Part shown: positions 1 to 8,500 of the stretch, piece after piece
Layout of the letters: the number at the start of each line of letters is the position of its first letter
How positions within the stretch are numbered: the first letter of the stretch is position 1
Position numbers and translations under genes: made by a program
Origin: CAYUYV01 sp964474635
GTDB taxonomy: Bacteria > Pseudomonadota > Alphaproteobacteria > JAJFIK01
NCBI GenBank assembly: GCA_964474635.1
Contig: CAYYTT010000037.1
Coordinates: forward strand, 1-28,250
Direction: 5' to 3'
DNA length: 28,250 nucleotides
Notes under the pieces: generated by a model
What the model was told of the DNA's origin: nothing
The model's database searches: none
Seen by the model: only the letters and a program-made list of their open reading frames with translations

Positions 1-393
1 ATAGGGCGCCGTCGGAGCATATTTGCCCCGGTCGAGGGCCGGGATCTCGCACAAATCCACCTCATTGGTGGCCATGAAGGCAACGGCCCGGCCCAAATCC
101 ATGGACGATCCGCCGCCCAGACCCACAACGCCATCGCAGTCATGGGCGCGGAACAGGGACAGTGCCTCCAAGACCGCTTCCTCGGTCGGGTTTTCCGGTG
201 TCCCGTCATAGAGCGTCACGGGCGTGTCCTCGCCCATGGCGGCGCGGACCCGGGAGGCGACACCGGCGGCCATCAATCCCTTATCGGTCACCAGCAAGGG
301 GCGGCGGACCTTCAGGTCAGAGAGCGCCCGCGGCAGCTTCCCGATCGCCCCGAAGTCGAAAATCGTCATGGTGAGATAGGGCAGGGTGGGCAT
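1..393 (-). CDS. Iron-containing alcohol dehydrogenase, N-terminal part (gene runs off the left edge)
   Basis: The 131 residues in the window form the NAD(P)-binding N-terminal half of a group III (iron-type) alcohol dehydrogenase. This family oxidises or reduces alcohols and aldehydes, usually with an Fe(II) ion held by the C-terminal half, which lies outside the window. The visible signature is GLGGGSSMD at residues 91-99, the family's GGGSxxD nucleotide-binding motif, after a Rossmann-like start with a VTDKG turn near residue 35. The ATG at 393 is preceded by GGGAG about 10 bases upstream, which supports this start. The gene lies 126 bases downstream of rsmA on the same strand, so it could be the last gene of that transcript or have its own promoter; no strong terminator is seen between them. 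The substrate cannot be told from this fragment. Confidence 0.88.
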   Translation of the reverse strand, partial: MPTLPYLTMTIFDFGAIGKLPRALSDLKVRRPLLVTDKGLMAAGVASRVRAAMGEDTPVTLYDGTPENPTEEAVLEALSLFRAHDCDGVVGLGGGSSMDLGRAVAFMATNEVDLCEIPALDRGKYAPTAPY

Positions 394-519
394 GGCTCAT
401 TTCTCCCGTGCTGGGCCGCGTTTGTGTGCGCATGACGCTCGGCGCAACTGTCTCATGGCTTGGGCGAGCGAACAATGAACGATCAAGCCGCCCCCGGGCG
501 CCAGGCCCCGGAAAACCGC

Positions 520-1392
520 TCAGGCGCTCCCGTCGGCGAAGGCCGCCGCGAGCCGGCAAAAGCCGGCCACGTCCACGTCCTCGGCCCGCGCGGTGGGCTG
601 AAGGCCGGCCGCCTCGATCATTGGCTCGGGCTGCGGGGTGAGCGCCTTCAGGCTGCCGCGCAGCATCTTGCGCCGCTGTCCGAAGGCCGCGGCCGTGACC
701 CGCTCCAGGATCCGGGGCGAGCAGGGCAGGAGGGGGGCGCCTGGCGTAATCTGCACCACCGAGGACGCAACCTTGGGCGGGGGCACAAAGGCACTCGGGG
801 CCACATCGAAGCAGGGCCGGGCACTCGCGCGCCATTGGGCGAGGACCGAAAGGCGGCCATAGGCCTTGCCCCCCGGGCGCGCCACCAGCCGGTCCACGAC
901 CTCCTTTTGCAGCATGACCGTGAGGCTTTCGTACCAGGGCGGCCAAGGATCGAGCGTTAGCCAGCGTACCAGCAGGGCCGTGCCCACATTGTAGGGCAGG
1001 TTCGCGACGATCTTGACCGGGCGCTCGCGCCAGGCCGGGGGAATAAGGGCCGGTTCGTCCGCCTGCAGCGCATCGAGCGCGGCCACGGTAAGGCGCCCCG
1101 GCGCGGCCGCCTCGATTTCGCTCAAGGCCTCCAGGCAGCGCTGGTCCCGTTCGATGGCCAGAACATGTCCCGCCCCTTCAAGGAGGAGCGCCCGGGTCAG
1201 GCCTCCGGGCCCCGGGCCCACTTCGATGGCCACATGGCCCTCCAGGGGCGCGGCGGCGCGGGCGATGCGGCGGGTCAGGTTGAGGTCGAACAGGAAATGT
1301 TGGCCCAGGGATTTTTTGGGGTTCAGGCCATGGGCTTCGAGAACATCCCTCAGAGGGCTGAGGGCTTCGAGTGGGTCGCCGGTTGCGCTCAC
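520..1392 (-). CDS. rsmA: 16S rRNA (adenine(1518)-N(6)/adenine(1519)-N(6))-dimethyltransferase RsmA
   Basis: RsmA (KsgA) uses S-adenosylmethionine to dimethylate two adjacent adenines in the 3'-terminal helix of 16S rRNA late in small-subunit assembly. The product has 290 residues, normal for the family. It shows the KSLGQHFL entry motif (27-34), the SAM-binding loop EVGPGPGG (57-64), and the catalytic motif NLPYNV (131-136). The C-terminal part has QRRKMLRGSLK, the usual rRNA-binding helix region. The start is a GTG at 1392 whose last two bases overlap the pdxA stop (GTGA), a classic translational coupling. The reading frame is open further upstream, but that part lies inside pdxA and has no family similarity. 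The gene order surA-pdxA-rsmA is the standard proteobacterial one. Confidence 0.96.
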   Translation of the reverse strand: MSATGDPLEALSPLRDVLEAHGLNPKKSLGQHFLFDLNLTRRIARAAAPLEGHVAIEVGPGPGGLTRALLLEGAGHVLAIERDQRCLEALSEIEAAAPGRLTVAALDALQADEPALIPPAWRERPVKIVANLPYNVGTALLVRWLTLDPWPPWYESLTVMLQKEVVDRLVARPGGKAYGRLSVLAQWRASARPCFDVAPSAFVPPPKVASSVVQITPGAPLLPCSPRILERVTAAAFGQRRKMLRGSLKALTPQPEPMIEAAGLQPTARAEDVDVAGFCRLAAAFADGSA

Positions 1393-2444
1393 AGGCTCGG
1401 GGCTCCCGGCGAGGGCGGGCTTCTGCGCGCGCCAAGCTCCGCACCAAGATGAAGGGCGGCGATGAGGCTGTCCGGCCGCGCCGTGCCCGCTCCGGCGATA
1501 TCGTAGGCCGTGCCGTGATCGGGCGAAGTGCGCACGAAGGGCAGGCCAAGGGTCACGTTGACGCCCCGGTCGAAATCGAGGGTCTTGAGCGGGACCAGCG
1601 CCTGGTCGTGATACATGCACAGCGCGGCGTCATAGCGGCAGCGGGCTTCCGGGTGGAACATGGTGTCGGCGGGCAGGGGGCCCGCGACCGCGAGGCCCTC
1701 GCGGCGCAGGTCATCAAGCGCGGGCAGGATAATGTCCCGGTCTTCGGTCCCGATGGCCCCACCTTCGCCCGCGTGGGGATTAAGGCCGGCGACCGCAATC
1801 CGCGGCGCGGGAAGGCCGAAATCGGTACGCAGGGCGAGGTCCATAATGCGCGCGGTACGGATGATCAGCTCACGTGTGATCAGACCCGGGACCCGGCGCA
1901 GCGGCTCATGGATGGTCAAGGGAACAACGCGCAAGGCCGGTGCGGCCAGCATCATGACCGGATGGGGCTCGGGGCCATCAAGGAGCCGGCCCGCAAGGGC
2001 GGCCAGAAATTCCGTATGCCCTGGAAAGGAAAAGCCCGCGCCATAAAGCGCGGCCTTATTGATGGGGTTGGTCACGACCGCGCACGCCGCACCGGACAGG
2101 CAGGCCGTCACCGCACCCTCAATAGAGGCAAGGGTGCCCCGCGCATGACCGGCATCAGGCTCGCCCGGCACGACCGGCGGCGCGTCCGCCACGTCGACGG
2201 CAAACACGGGCAGCGCACGGCCGAAGACCCGGCGCGCATCGCAGAGGCGCTCGATCTCGACGATCGGGGTGTCGATGCCGCAGGTCTGTGCCATGTGGCG
2301 GTACAGATCGGGCCCGCCAAGGACGGCAAAGACCGGTCCCTTGACCTTTAGGGCATGCCAGGCCTTTAGGGTGAGTTCGGGACCGATGCCGGCCGGATCG
2401 CCCTGGGTGAGCGCCAGGGGGGCGGCCGGTCCCGCGCCGGTCAT
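1389..2444 (-). CDS. pdxA: 4-hydroxythreonine-4-phosphate dehydrogenase PdxA
   Basis: PdxA oxidises 4-phosphohydroxy-L-threonine with NAD(P)+ in the DXP-dependent pathway to pyridoxal 5'-phosphate; the unstable product is then used by PdxJ. The 351 residues match family length. TQGDPAGIGPE is at 13-23 and PGHTEF at 141-146. The three metal-binding histidines are recognisable as H179 (TIHEPL), H224 (NPHAGE) and H279 (YHDQ), at a constant offset of 13 from E. coli H166, H211 and H266. The C-terminal SPDHGTAYDIAG motif is present. The ATG lies only 3 bases after the surA stop, with GAGGTG about 9 bases upstream inside surA, and the stop overlaps the rsmA start. Both junctions indicate one polycistronic message. 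Confidence 0.97.
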   Translation of the reverse strand: MTGAGPAAPLALTQGDPAGIGPELTLKAWHALKVKGPVFAVLGGPDLYRHMAQTCGIDTPIVEIERLCDARRVFGRALPVFAVDVADAPPVVPGEPDAGHARGTLASIEGAVTACLSGAACAVVTNPINKAALYGAGFSFPGHTEFLAALAGRLLDGPEPHPVMMLAAPALRVVPLTIHEPLRRVPGLITRELIIRTARIMDLALRTDFGLPAPRIAVAGLNPHAGEGGAIGTEDRDIILPALDDLRREGLAVAGPLPADTMFHPEARCRYDAALCMYHDQALVPLKTLDFDRGVNVTLGLPFVRTSPDHGTAYDIAGAGTARPDSLIAALHLGAELGARRSPPSPGAPSL

Positions 2445-2447
2445 GGT

Positions 2448-3767
2448 TCAGCGCACCTCGACGGTCGCGTCCCGCCGCAGGTCTCTCAGAAAACGTCGCT
2501 GCACCATGGACAACTGCTGCTGGAACAGACGGTCCTCGACGGCCTGACGCGGTGGCAGAAGGGAGCCCTCGATCTCGTGACTGCACACATAGAGAATGTG
2601 AAAGCCGACCGGCGACTGCACCGGCTGGGTCACGTCGCCTTCGGTCAGGCCCGACAGGGCACGCTGGAAGAGGGGCGTGAAGTCGCTACCCCGCCGCTCC
2701 CCCAGATCGGCGTAACGCAATTCCTTGGCCTCCCGCGCCACCCGCTCCAGGTCCTCGCAGGGAATGCGCCGGGCCGAGAGGGCCTGGGCGGCCTGGCCTG
2801 CCTGGTTCAGATAGGGCACGGGGAAGTCTTCCAAGGCGGGTACCACGAGCTGTTTGACGCGCATTTTCACCTGTTCGGGCCGCGTGCCATAGCCGATGCG
2901 CCGCTCCCGCAGCACGATAATGTAATACCCCCCGATGGTGCGGATCGGCGGCGACAGGGTGCCAGGGCGCATATCCACCAGCACTTCGGAAATTTCCGCC
3001 GGAAGTTCTTCGGTGGTGACCCAGCCCACATCGCCGCCGGCGCCGGCCGAGGGGGACTGGCTGAACTGGCGGGCAAGATCGCTGAAATTGGCTTCTCCAG
3101 CGCGGATCTGATCGACGAAACGCAACGCCGTACGCCGCACGGACTCATCGTCATCCGGCGTGTCCACGGCCATGAAGAGCTCAAGCAGATTGAATTGCGG
3201 CTTGTCGGAATTGTCCGCGAGCTGCTCCAGGGTCTGGTCGATCTCATCTTCGCTGACGCTGATGCGCGAGGCGAAGCGGCCCTGGGTCAGCGTGTCCCAG
3301 GCCATGCTCGCCTTGATCTGGCGGCGCAAAGTGGCCTCATTGACGCCGCCCTGGCTCAAGATCCCGACAATCTGCTGGCGCGAAAGATTGTTGCGCGCCG
3401 CAAGCCGCGTGACGGCGTCGTCGACCTCGCGTTCGGAAATGTCGATTTCCGCCTTCGCGGCTTCCTGGAGTTGCAGTTCCTCATCGATCAAGGTGCGCAG
3501 CACCTGTTCGCGCACCCGCTCCAGGGCTTCCGGCGTCGGATTGAGGCCCGAGGTGGCCACCACAAGGCGCACCCGTTGTTCCAGATCATAAGCGGAGACG
3601 ACCTGGTCATTCACGAGCGCGGCGATCCGCTGGACCTCCTGGGCGTTCGTGGACGTTGCACTGGCCAGACAAGCGGCGAACGCAAGGCAAAGTGCCCATA
3701 CCCACCGATAGCTCACAGTGCCTGTCGCCACAGTCCCCATACCTCGCGCCCCTCGTCCACGGACCAT
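2448..3767 (-). CDS. surA: Periplasmic peptidyl-prolyl isomerase/chaperone SurA
   Basis: SurA is a periplasmic chaperone that escorts unfolded outer-membrane proteins, LptD among them, to the BAM complex. The 439-residue product has a signal peptide (hydrophobic core about 22-36, likely cleavage after STNA at 42), then the SurA N-terminal helical domain (about 43-170, beginning with IAALVNDQVVSAYDL). A parvulin-type domain follows at about 190-290, containing SPSAGAGGDVGW and a GYYIIVLRER strand. A weaker second parvulin-like unit contains SPVGFHILYV near the C terminus. Two starts are possible. ATG 3767 has AAGG 7 bases upstream and is used here; ATG 3740 has GAGGGG 8 bases upstream and gives 430 residues. 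Upstream there is no lptD, the usual partner: lptD lies 7 kb away, so surA here must have its own promoter. Confidence 0.93.
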   Translation of the reverse strand: MVRGRGARGMGTVATGTVSYRWVWALCLAFAACLASATSTNAQEVQRIAALVNDQVVSAYDLEQRVRLVVATSGLNPTPEALERVREQVLRTLIDEELQLQEAAKAEIDISEREVDDAVTRLAARNNLSRQQIVGILSQGGVNEATLRRQIKASMAWDTLTQGRFASRISVSEDEIDQTLEQLADNSDKPQFNLLELFMAVDTPDDDESVRRTALRFVDQIRAGEANFSDLARQFSQSPSAGAGGDVGWVTTEELPAEISEVLVDMRPGTLSPPIRTIGGYYIIVLRERRIGYGTRPEQVKMRVKQLVVPALEDFPVPYLNQAGQAAQALSARRIPCEDLERVAREAKELRYADLGERRGSDFTPLFQRALSGLTEGDVTQPVQSPVGFHILYVCSHEIEGSLLPPRQAVEDRLFQQQLSMVQRRFLRDLRRDATVEVR

Positions 3768-4249
3768 TCCGCCACCTTCTTACTCAAGTCGTGCCCGAGC
3801 ATGCCCCAAGGCTCAAGCTTGCGCCGGTTATAGCCGGCCTGACGCCCCGTGTCCGGCCCTTGAGATCGGGGCTCTCGGATCCGCGCTGGGCCGTGCGGGT
3901 GCTCCAGGGAATTTGGAAGGCCCGGGCCGTCTGGAAGCATAAGGGCTTGCCCCAAAAGCCGGCCCCATGGCCCGGCCCTGCATCATGGGCCGCCAGTCAC
4001 CGTTACGGAAGTTCGAAAATACCTGAAGGCCTTGACCGATCAACAGGTCTCGGCCCCGGAACAACCGGGTGACAAGCGAATTGATCGCGGGACCCGCGCA
4101 ACGCTCCACGGCGTGAAGGCGCCTTGAGACCTCTCCTTTTGGTAAGACCCGCTCCCATAGGCGGAGCGATCATTGAACGATACGCTTGTAAAGTCTTGTC
4201 CGTGGATGGACGCGGGCGGGCACAAGAAATTACAATCTGGAGGTGATCC
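3768..4249. other. Intergenic region between divergent surA and a secreted-protein gene
   Basis: This 482-base stretch has no convincing gene. The open frames that cross it are Arg/Pro/Gly-rich and resemble no family I know. It must contain promoters for the divergent genes on either side, but I see no strong -35/-10 pair. A small GCCGG...CCGGC hairpin near 3825-3840 carries a TATAAC on the minus strand, a weak candidate -10 for surA. A TACAAT at 4231-4236 is too close to the plus-strand gene's ribosome binding site to be its -10. Confidence 0.5.
4239..4249 (+). promoter_or_regulatory. Very long Shine-Dalgarno sequence
   Basis: The bases GGAGGTGATCC directly before the ATG at 4250 are an 11-base match to the complement of the bacterial 16S rRNA 3' end (GGATCACCTCC). 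The GGAGG core is 6 bases from the start codon. This fixes the start and is far longer than the 4-6 base sites used by other genes in the window. Confidence 0.85.
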
Positions 4250-5245
4250 ATGCTCCCGCTGCGCAAAGCTTTCGTGTGGGCGTTCCTCATGGCCGTGAGT
4301 GGCGCTTTGGTTGTTCCAACCCCAAGTCTCGCCGAGAAGACGCGGCGCTGTGTGGCCGACAATGTGTATATGTCCGTCATTGTCACCCAGGCTTCGGGCA
4401 CCACCCGGCGCCACTCCGTTCAATTGCCGATTTTCCGCATCGGATCAGGATCGGCGACCCGCCGCGCAGAGGCCCGTCGGGAAGCGTGTACAAGCGCGCG
4501 TGTTATCGCTGCCTCGGCGGGCATGAACATGGCCCCTTGGCCGGACTTGGCGAATTGGGCATGCCGCGATGCGGAACGGCGGTTCGGATCCGTGACCGCG
4601 GTTGAACTTGTCAGTGTCAACGCCAATACCGATGACAGCGAGAGTGATGATCCGGAGCAACCTTTTCCCGCGCGCAGGACACGCAGTTTCACATGCCCTG
4701 TCGAAGACAGCGCAGACATTCTCTATAGGGATGCTCGAACAACCGGCTTTTGTCTCACCACATATGCGTCCAACATGGAGCAGCTTGAAGATGGCCTGGA
4801 TGCTATGCAGTGCGGCAACCAGTTAACCACGTTGGACGGACCGGTCACCCACACCAACAATCCGCTCGAGAGCCATATCCAATGGTGCTTTCCCTTCGGC
4901 GCCGTGCGCGCCGGAGTTCAAGCTTTGCGTCAGCATGCAGAGGGAGCCATTGCGTGCGCCGGCCTCTTGCCCAATCTTTTGCGACGGCCCCGGCTTGAGG
5001 AACGATGCGAAGGCTACGCCGAAGCCTCCGATCGGCTCGAAGCGGCCTTCGTGGCCATGGACTGCGGCGCACCGCCGGGGTTGGACATCGATTACCCGAC
5101 CGACGCCCACCGGACCTGGTGCACGGCCTCCGGCGGGTCAGCCATCGAACGGGAAACCGAAAAGCGCCGGGCCTGGCTGGAGCGCTGCGTGCGCGATAAG
5201 GCCCGCAACGAAGAAGAACCGTTCTACGACTTCACGCCCCGCTAG
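4250..5245 (+). CDS. Secreted cysteine-rich protein with two degenerate Cys repeats, function unknown
   Basis: I do not recognise a named function. The 331 residues begin with a signal peptide (LRK n-region, hydrophobic core 8-22, likely cleavage after PSLA at 28), so the product is exported. The mature part has 12 cysteines (34, 80, 105, 149, 168, 188, 213, 236, 253, 272, 291, 313), an even number that suits disulfides. The C-terminal half contains two similar units, C168-C236 and C253-C313. Each has the order Cys, AMxCG, His-x2-Trp-Cys, then a charged helix ending in Cys. The second unit resembles a repeat I recall from other alphaproteobacterial secreted proteins; this is from memory. The gene is alone on the plus strand between minus-strand operons, appears lower in GC than its neighbours, and is followed at once by palindromic repeats, so it looks like accessory DNA. 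Confidence 0.8.
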   Translation: MLPLRKAFVWAFLMAVSGALVVPTPSLAEKTRRCVADNVYMSVIVTQASGTTRRHSVQLPIFRIGSGSATRRAEARREACTSARVIAASAGMNMAPWPDLANWACRDAERRFGSVTAVELVSVNANTDDSESDDPEQPFPARRTRSFTCPVEDSADILYRDARTTGFCLTTYASNMEQLEDGLDAMQCGNQLTTLDGPVTHTNNPLESHIQWCFPFGAVRAGVQALRQHAEGAIACAGLLPNLLRRPRLEERCEGYAEASDRLEAAFVAMDCGAPPGLDIDYPTDAHRTWCTASGGSAIERETEKRRAWLERCVRDKARNEEEPFYDFTPR

Positions 5246-5305
5246 AACGCTTTCAGGAAAAGTGTATGCGGTTTTCCGCCCGGAAAGCGCTCAAAATCAA
5301 TACGC
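5243..5305. repeat. Palindromic intergenic repeat beginning at a stop codon
   Basis: From the TAG stop onward the DNA forms a nested hairpin: outer arms CGCTTTC (5248-5254) and GAAAGCG (5283-5289), inner arms GGAAAA (5256-5261) and TTTTCC (5272-5277). Its flanks are CTAGAAC on the left and CTAGAGC on the right. The design, with a CTAGA border, a GGAAAAGTG...GGTTTTCC core and a trailing TCAAAATCAA, closely resembles palindromic repeats I remember as abundant in intergenic DNA of Hyphomicrobiales and relatives. That family match is from memory. Only one copy is seen in this window. Confidence 0.6.
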
Positions 5306-5347
5306 TAGAGCCCATTCAATGACTCGGAGATCATTGAATGGGCTCTA
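5306..5347. repeat. Perfect 17-bp inverted repeat, possible terminator
   Basis: Arms at 5306-5322 and 5331-5347 are perfectly complementary over 17 bp, with an 8-base loop (CTCGGAGA). The outer ends read TAGAGCCC and GGGCTCTA, sharing the TAGAGC border with the adjoining palindromic repeat. It lies about 60 bases after the secreted-protein gene. It could stop transcription from that gene, but the tail (ATTGTCTT) is a poor U-tract, so a mobile palindromic repeat unit is equally likely. Confidence 0.65.
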
Positions 5348-5438
5348 ATTGTCTTCAGAGCAACGGCGCCGGGCCGCAGTCGCGCTTTAAGCGCGGTGAA
5401 GATTAATCGCCCCGCGCCACAGGTCTCTTCCAATGGTT

Positions 5439-5475
5439 CCCTCCGCCAGCAAGAGGCAGGCGGAGGGTTGTTTGT
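5439..5475. terminator. Hairpin between convergent genes, likely terminator
   Basis: CCCTCCGCC (5439-5447) pairs perfectly with GGCGGAGGG (5459-5467) around an 11-base loop. On the plus strand the stem is followed by TTGTTTG, a moderate U-rich tail. On the minus strand it lies 37 bases past the stop of the permease/peptidase gene but has no U-tract. It sits between the two convergent genes and probably serves at least the plus-strand one. Confidence 0.5.
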
Positions 5476-5503
5476 GGTCCCGTCTTGTTGTCTGGCGCTG
5501 GCC

Positions 5504-8500
5504 CTACAGACGGCGCAGATTGTCCCCGGTGTTCCGGTCGATCAGCTTGCTGTAGGGATCGACGCCCACGACCGCCGGACGCTCATCGACCGTCACGGTG
5601 ATGGTCTGCTCGCCGGTCACGATGCGGCGCCGCTCCAGCATGATGACATGCTCATCGCCCTCGTTGACGTCATCGGGATGGGTCGTGAACAGACCGATAT
5701 CGATGGGCATGTCGAGCGCAAGTGGGGTTTCCCGGCCCTCGCCATCGGCTTCCACCTTGGCAGCTTCGATGGTCAGGGCCACGTCGAAGCGTCCATCCCC
5801 ACGCTCGGTCACTTCGGCCTCCGTCACTTTCAGATCCCACAGGACGATACGCTCGAACAGGTCCTTGATAAGTTCATCATGGGCCGGGTCGGCTTCTTCG
5901 CGCAGGATGCGGAGGAAATCGAGCGTTGTCGCGTATGGCTCACTGGAGAATGCGCGCTCCTCGATCAGCCGGCGCATGGTCCGGTTCACAGTGTCCTCGC
6001 CGACATATTCCTTAAGGGAATACATGACGTTGGCGCCCTTGCGGTAGTGGATATAGCCCTGGTTCTCGACGCGGTAGAGGGGCTGTTCCTCGATCTGTTC
6101 CGAACCGCGCGCCCGCAGGTAGGAATCAAGCTCGTATTTCAGGAACCGGCGCATGATGTGCGGCCCCAGGACCTTTTCCATGACCATGAGCGCGGAATAC
6201 TGGGCAAAGCTCTCCACGAGCATGGTGCCCCCTTGCACATTGGCCGCAAGCACCTGGTGCGCCCACCACTGGTGCGCCACCTCGTGGGCCGTCACGAAGG
6301 TCACCGCATCGATGGTGGAGGGGTCGCGCACATCGGCGATGAACCCGATACTTTCCGAATAAGGCACGGTGTTCGGGAACGACTGCGCGAAACTGGCATA
6401 GGCGGGGAATTCCAGAATGCGCATCTGGCGGAATTGGTACGGGCTGAACTCCCGCGTGAAGTAATCGAAGCTGTGCTTCATGGCCTCGATCATGCGATCC
6501 ACATTGTATCCATGCGGCTCATGATAGAAGACCTCCAGATTGACATCCTGGATGCCCTCCTGGTCCGAGCTCCACACGTCCCGCTTTACCGCATAATCCG
6601 CCGACAGATAGGAGAAAAACGGCAGGATCGGCGTGTCCATCTTGTAGTGGAAGTAGTGCCGTCCGTTCTCGGTCCATTCCCGCTCCAGATAGCCTGGTGC
6701 AATGGCGGTCTGTCCGTCCTTGGTGCTCACGATGGTTTCAAACGGCATCCAGGAGGCATAAGGGGTATAGGCGTTGTCGTCGTAGAACTCGGTCTGCTCC
6801 AGCTTGGGCATCCGGTCCACCGGCTCCAGATCGTAGCGGCGCCGTGTGTTCCGGTTGAGGAGCATTTTCTGGCGGTTGAAGCCCGGGAAGGGCAGGACCT
6901 CGGAACTGTCGACGAAAGTCCCATTGTAGACGATCCGCGTACCGTTGCCTGAGTTGCGAAAGCCCTCATAGTCCCAAACGAGATCATAGGCGACCTCACG
7001 CCGCTCGCCCGGCGCCATCGGGGTCTCAAGATCGAAAATGTAGTGGTTCAGCGTTTCGTCCGGACGGGTTGCCGTTTCACCGCCGACCGTCAAAGTGTTC
7101 ACCTGCAGCGGCCAGGCCAGATCGTAGTGCACCTTCGAGATGGCCTCATCGCTCTTGTTTTCGATGATAGCTCTGCCCCGCGAGTTCACGCGCAGGTCGT
7201 CCGGGTAGATATCGACCTCGCTATAGATGTCCACTATATGGGGCTGTTCGATGTACTCATACTGCCGGTAGGCCTCCTCATAGGCGATCTGACGAGCCTC
7301 CCGGTCGTCCCGGGTCGTGTAGGTGTTCAGCACATTGGTGTTGTAGAAAATGAAAGCGCCCGAGCCGGCGAAAACCGCGAAGGCGATCAGCAGAGCCGAT
7401 GCGGTCACCGGCCCGAACTGGCCGCCCATGCGCTTGATCCGCCCCAGGAGCGATGCCGCCGTGCCCCGCGTCCAAAGCAGGTAGCTCAGGATCATCAGGA
7501 TCACGGAAAAGGCCGTCCAGTAGAGATAGAACCAGAACACGCCCGTCAGATAGTGCCCGTTGCCGTTCATGTCCGACATGGGCGCGCTCGGCGCACCGCC
7601 GAACTGATAGAGGTTGTGTTCATAGCCCACATTGCCAAGGCTGATCTGCGCCACCAGCACCAGCATCATCACCAGAATGCCCACATACCGGTTCAGCGAA
7701 ATGGTCTGCACGAACAGGCTCAACATCGCCGTCAGGAAGAAGGGCCAGCCGAAAACGACCACGAGTCGGAACACGTAAAAGCCGGGCTGGATGTCGGTGA
7801 AGCCCTGGACCAGTTGGGTCGCGATCCCTGTCATCATGCCGACAAACAGCAGGCTGACGAGCACAAGGACCATGGCCAGGAACTTGGAGAACACGAACAC
7901 CCAGTTGGGCGCCGGTGTCGCGTCGATGATCTCATTGGTGCGGTAGGTCCGCTCCCGCCAGACGACTTCGGAGGCGTAATAGACCGCCACCACAAAGGGC
8001 ACGAGGCCAAAGGATCCGAAAATCATGTTCAACACGATCCGCGTCACCGGGTAAGAAGCGGCATCGTACAGATTGTCGATGTTCAAAAGACCGCCCAGGG
8101 TGTTGAAGATCCCCAGGAACAACAGCACCCAAAAGGCGATGCTGCGCACCACGGCCATCATTTCAAAACGGGTGCGCATGGCGAACTGGGCCCAGGGCGT
8201 CGCGCCGGTGAAGACCGGCGTCACCCGGGGCAGACTGATCCGCTGGGGTACGAAACGCGCTTCGTTGGCGCCCTGTTTGCGTCCGCGGCGGGCCGCCCGG
8301 CCGCTCGAGCGCGCGGTGAAGGAGAAGGTGACCAGATTGAGGGCGAGCAGCACCAGCGCGAAGCCCAGGTAACCCGCCCGGTTGAGCAGGAAATCGCCCT
8401 GGAGCGGGATCACAAGGCTGTTGCGTTCAAAGGCCGTCCAATAGCGGGTCTCCTCGCCATAGGGCAGGAACCCGATGGGGTCGAACACGGCGAATCGTTG

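Noticed and set aside
1393..1620. N-terminal extension of rsmA from the upstream open frame
   Set aside because: It lies entirely inside pdxA, has shadow composition, and the GTG overlapping the pdxA stop begins the family's normal N terminus.
3741..4423. Several short open frames across the surA upstream region
   Set aside because: Overlapping, Arg/Pro/Gly-rich, no ribosome binding sites and no recognisable domains.
5396..6952. 518-residue open frame on the plus strand opposite the permease/peptidase gene
   Set aside because: It is antisense to a conserved domain, has a shadow composition rich in His, Arg, Gly and Asp, and shows no family motif.
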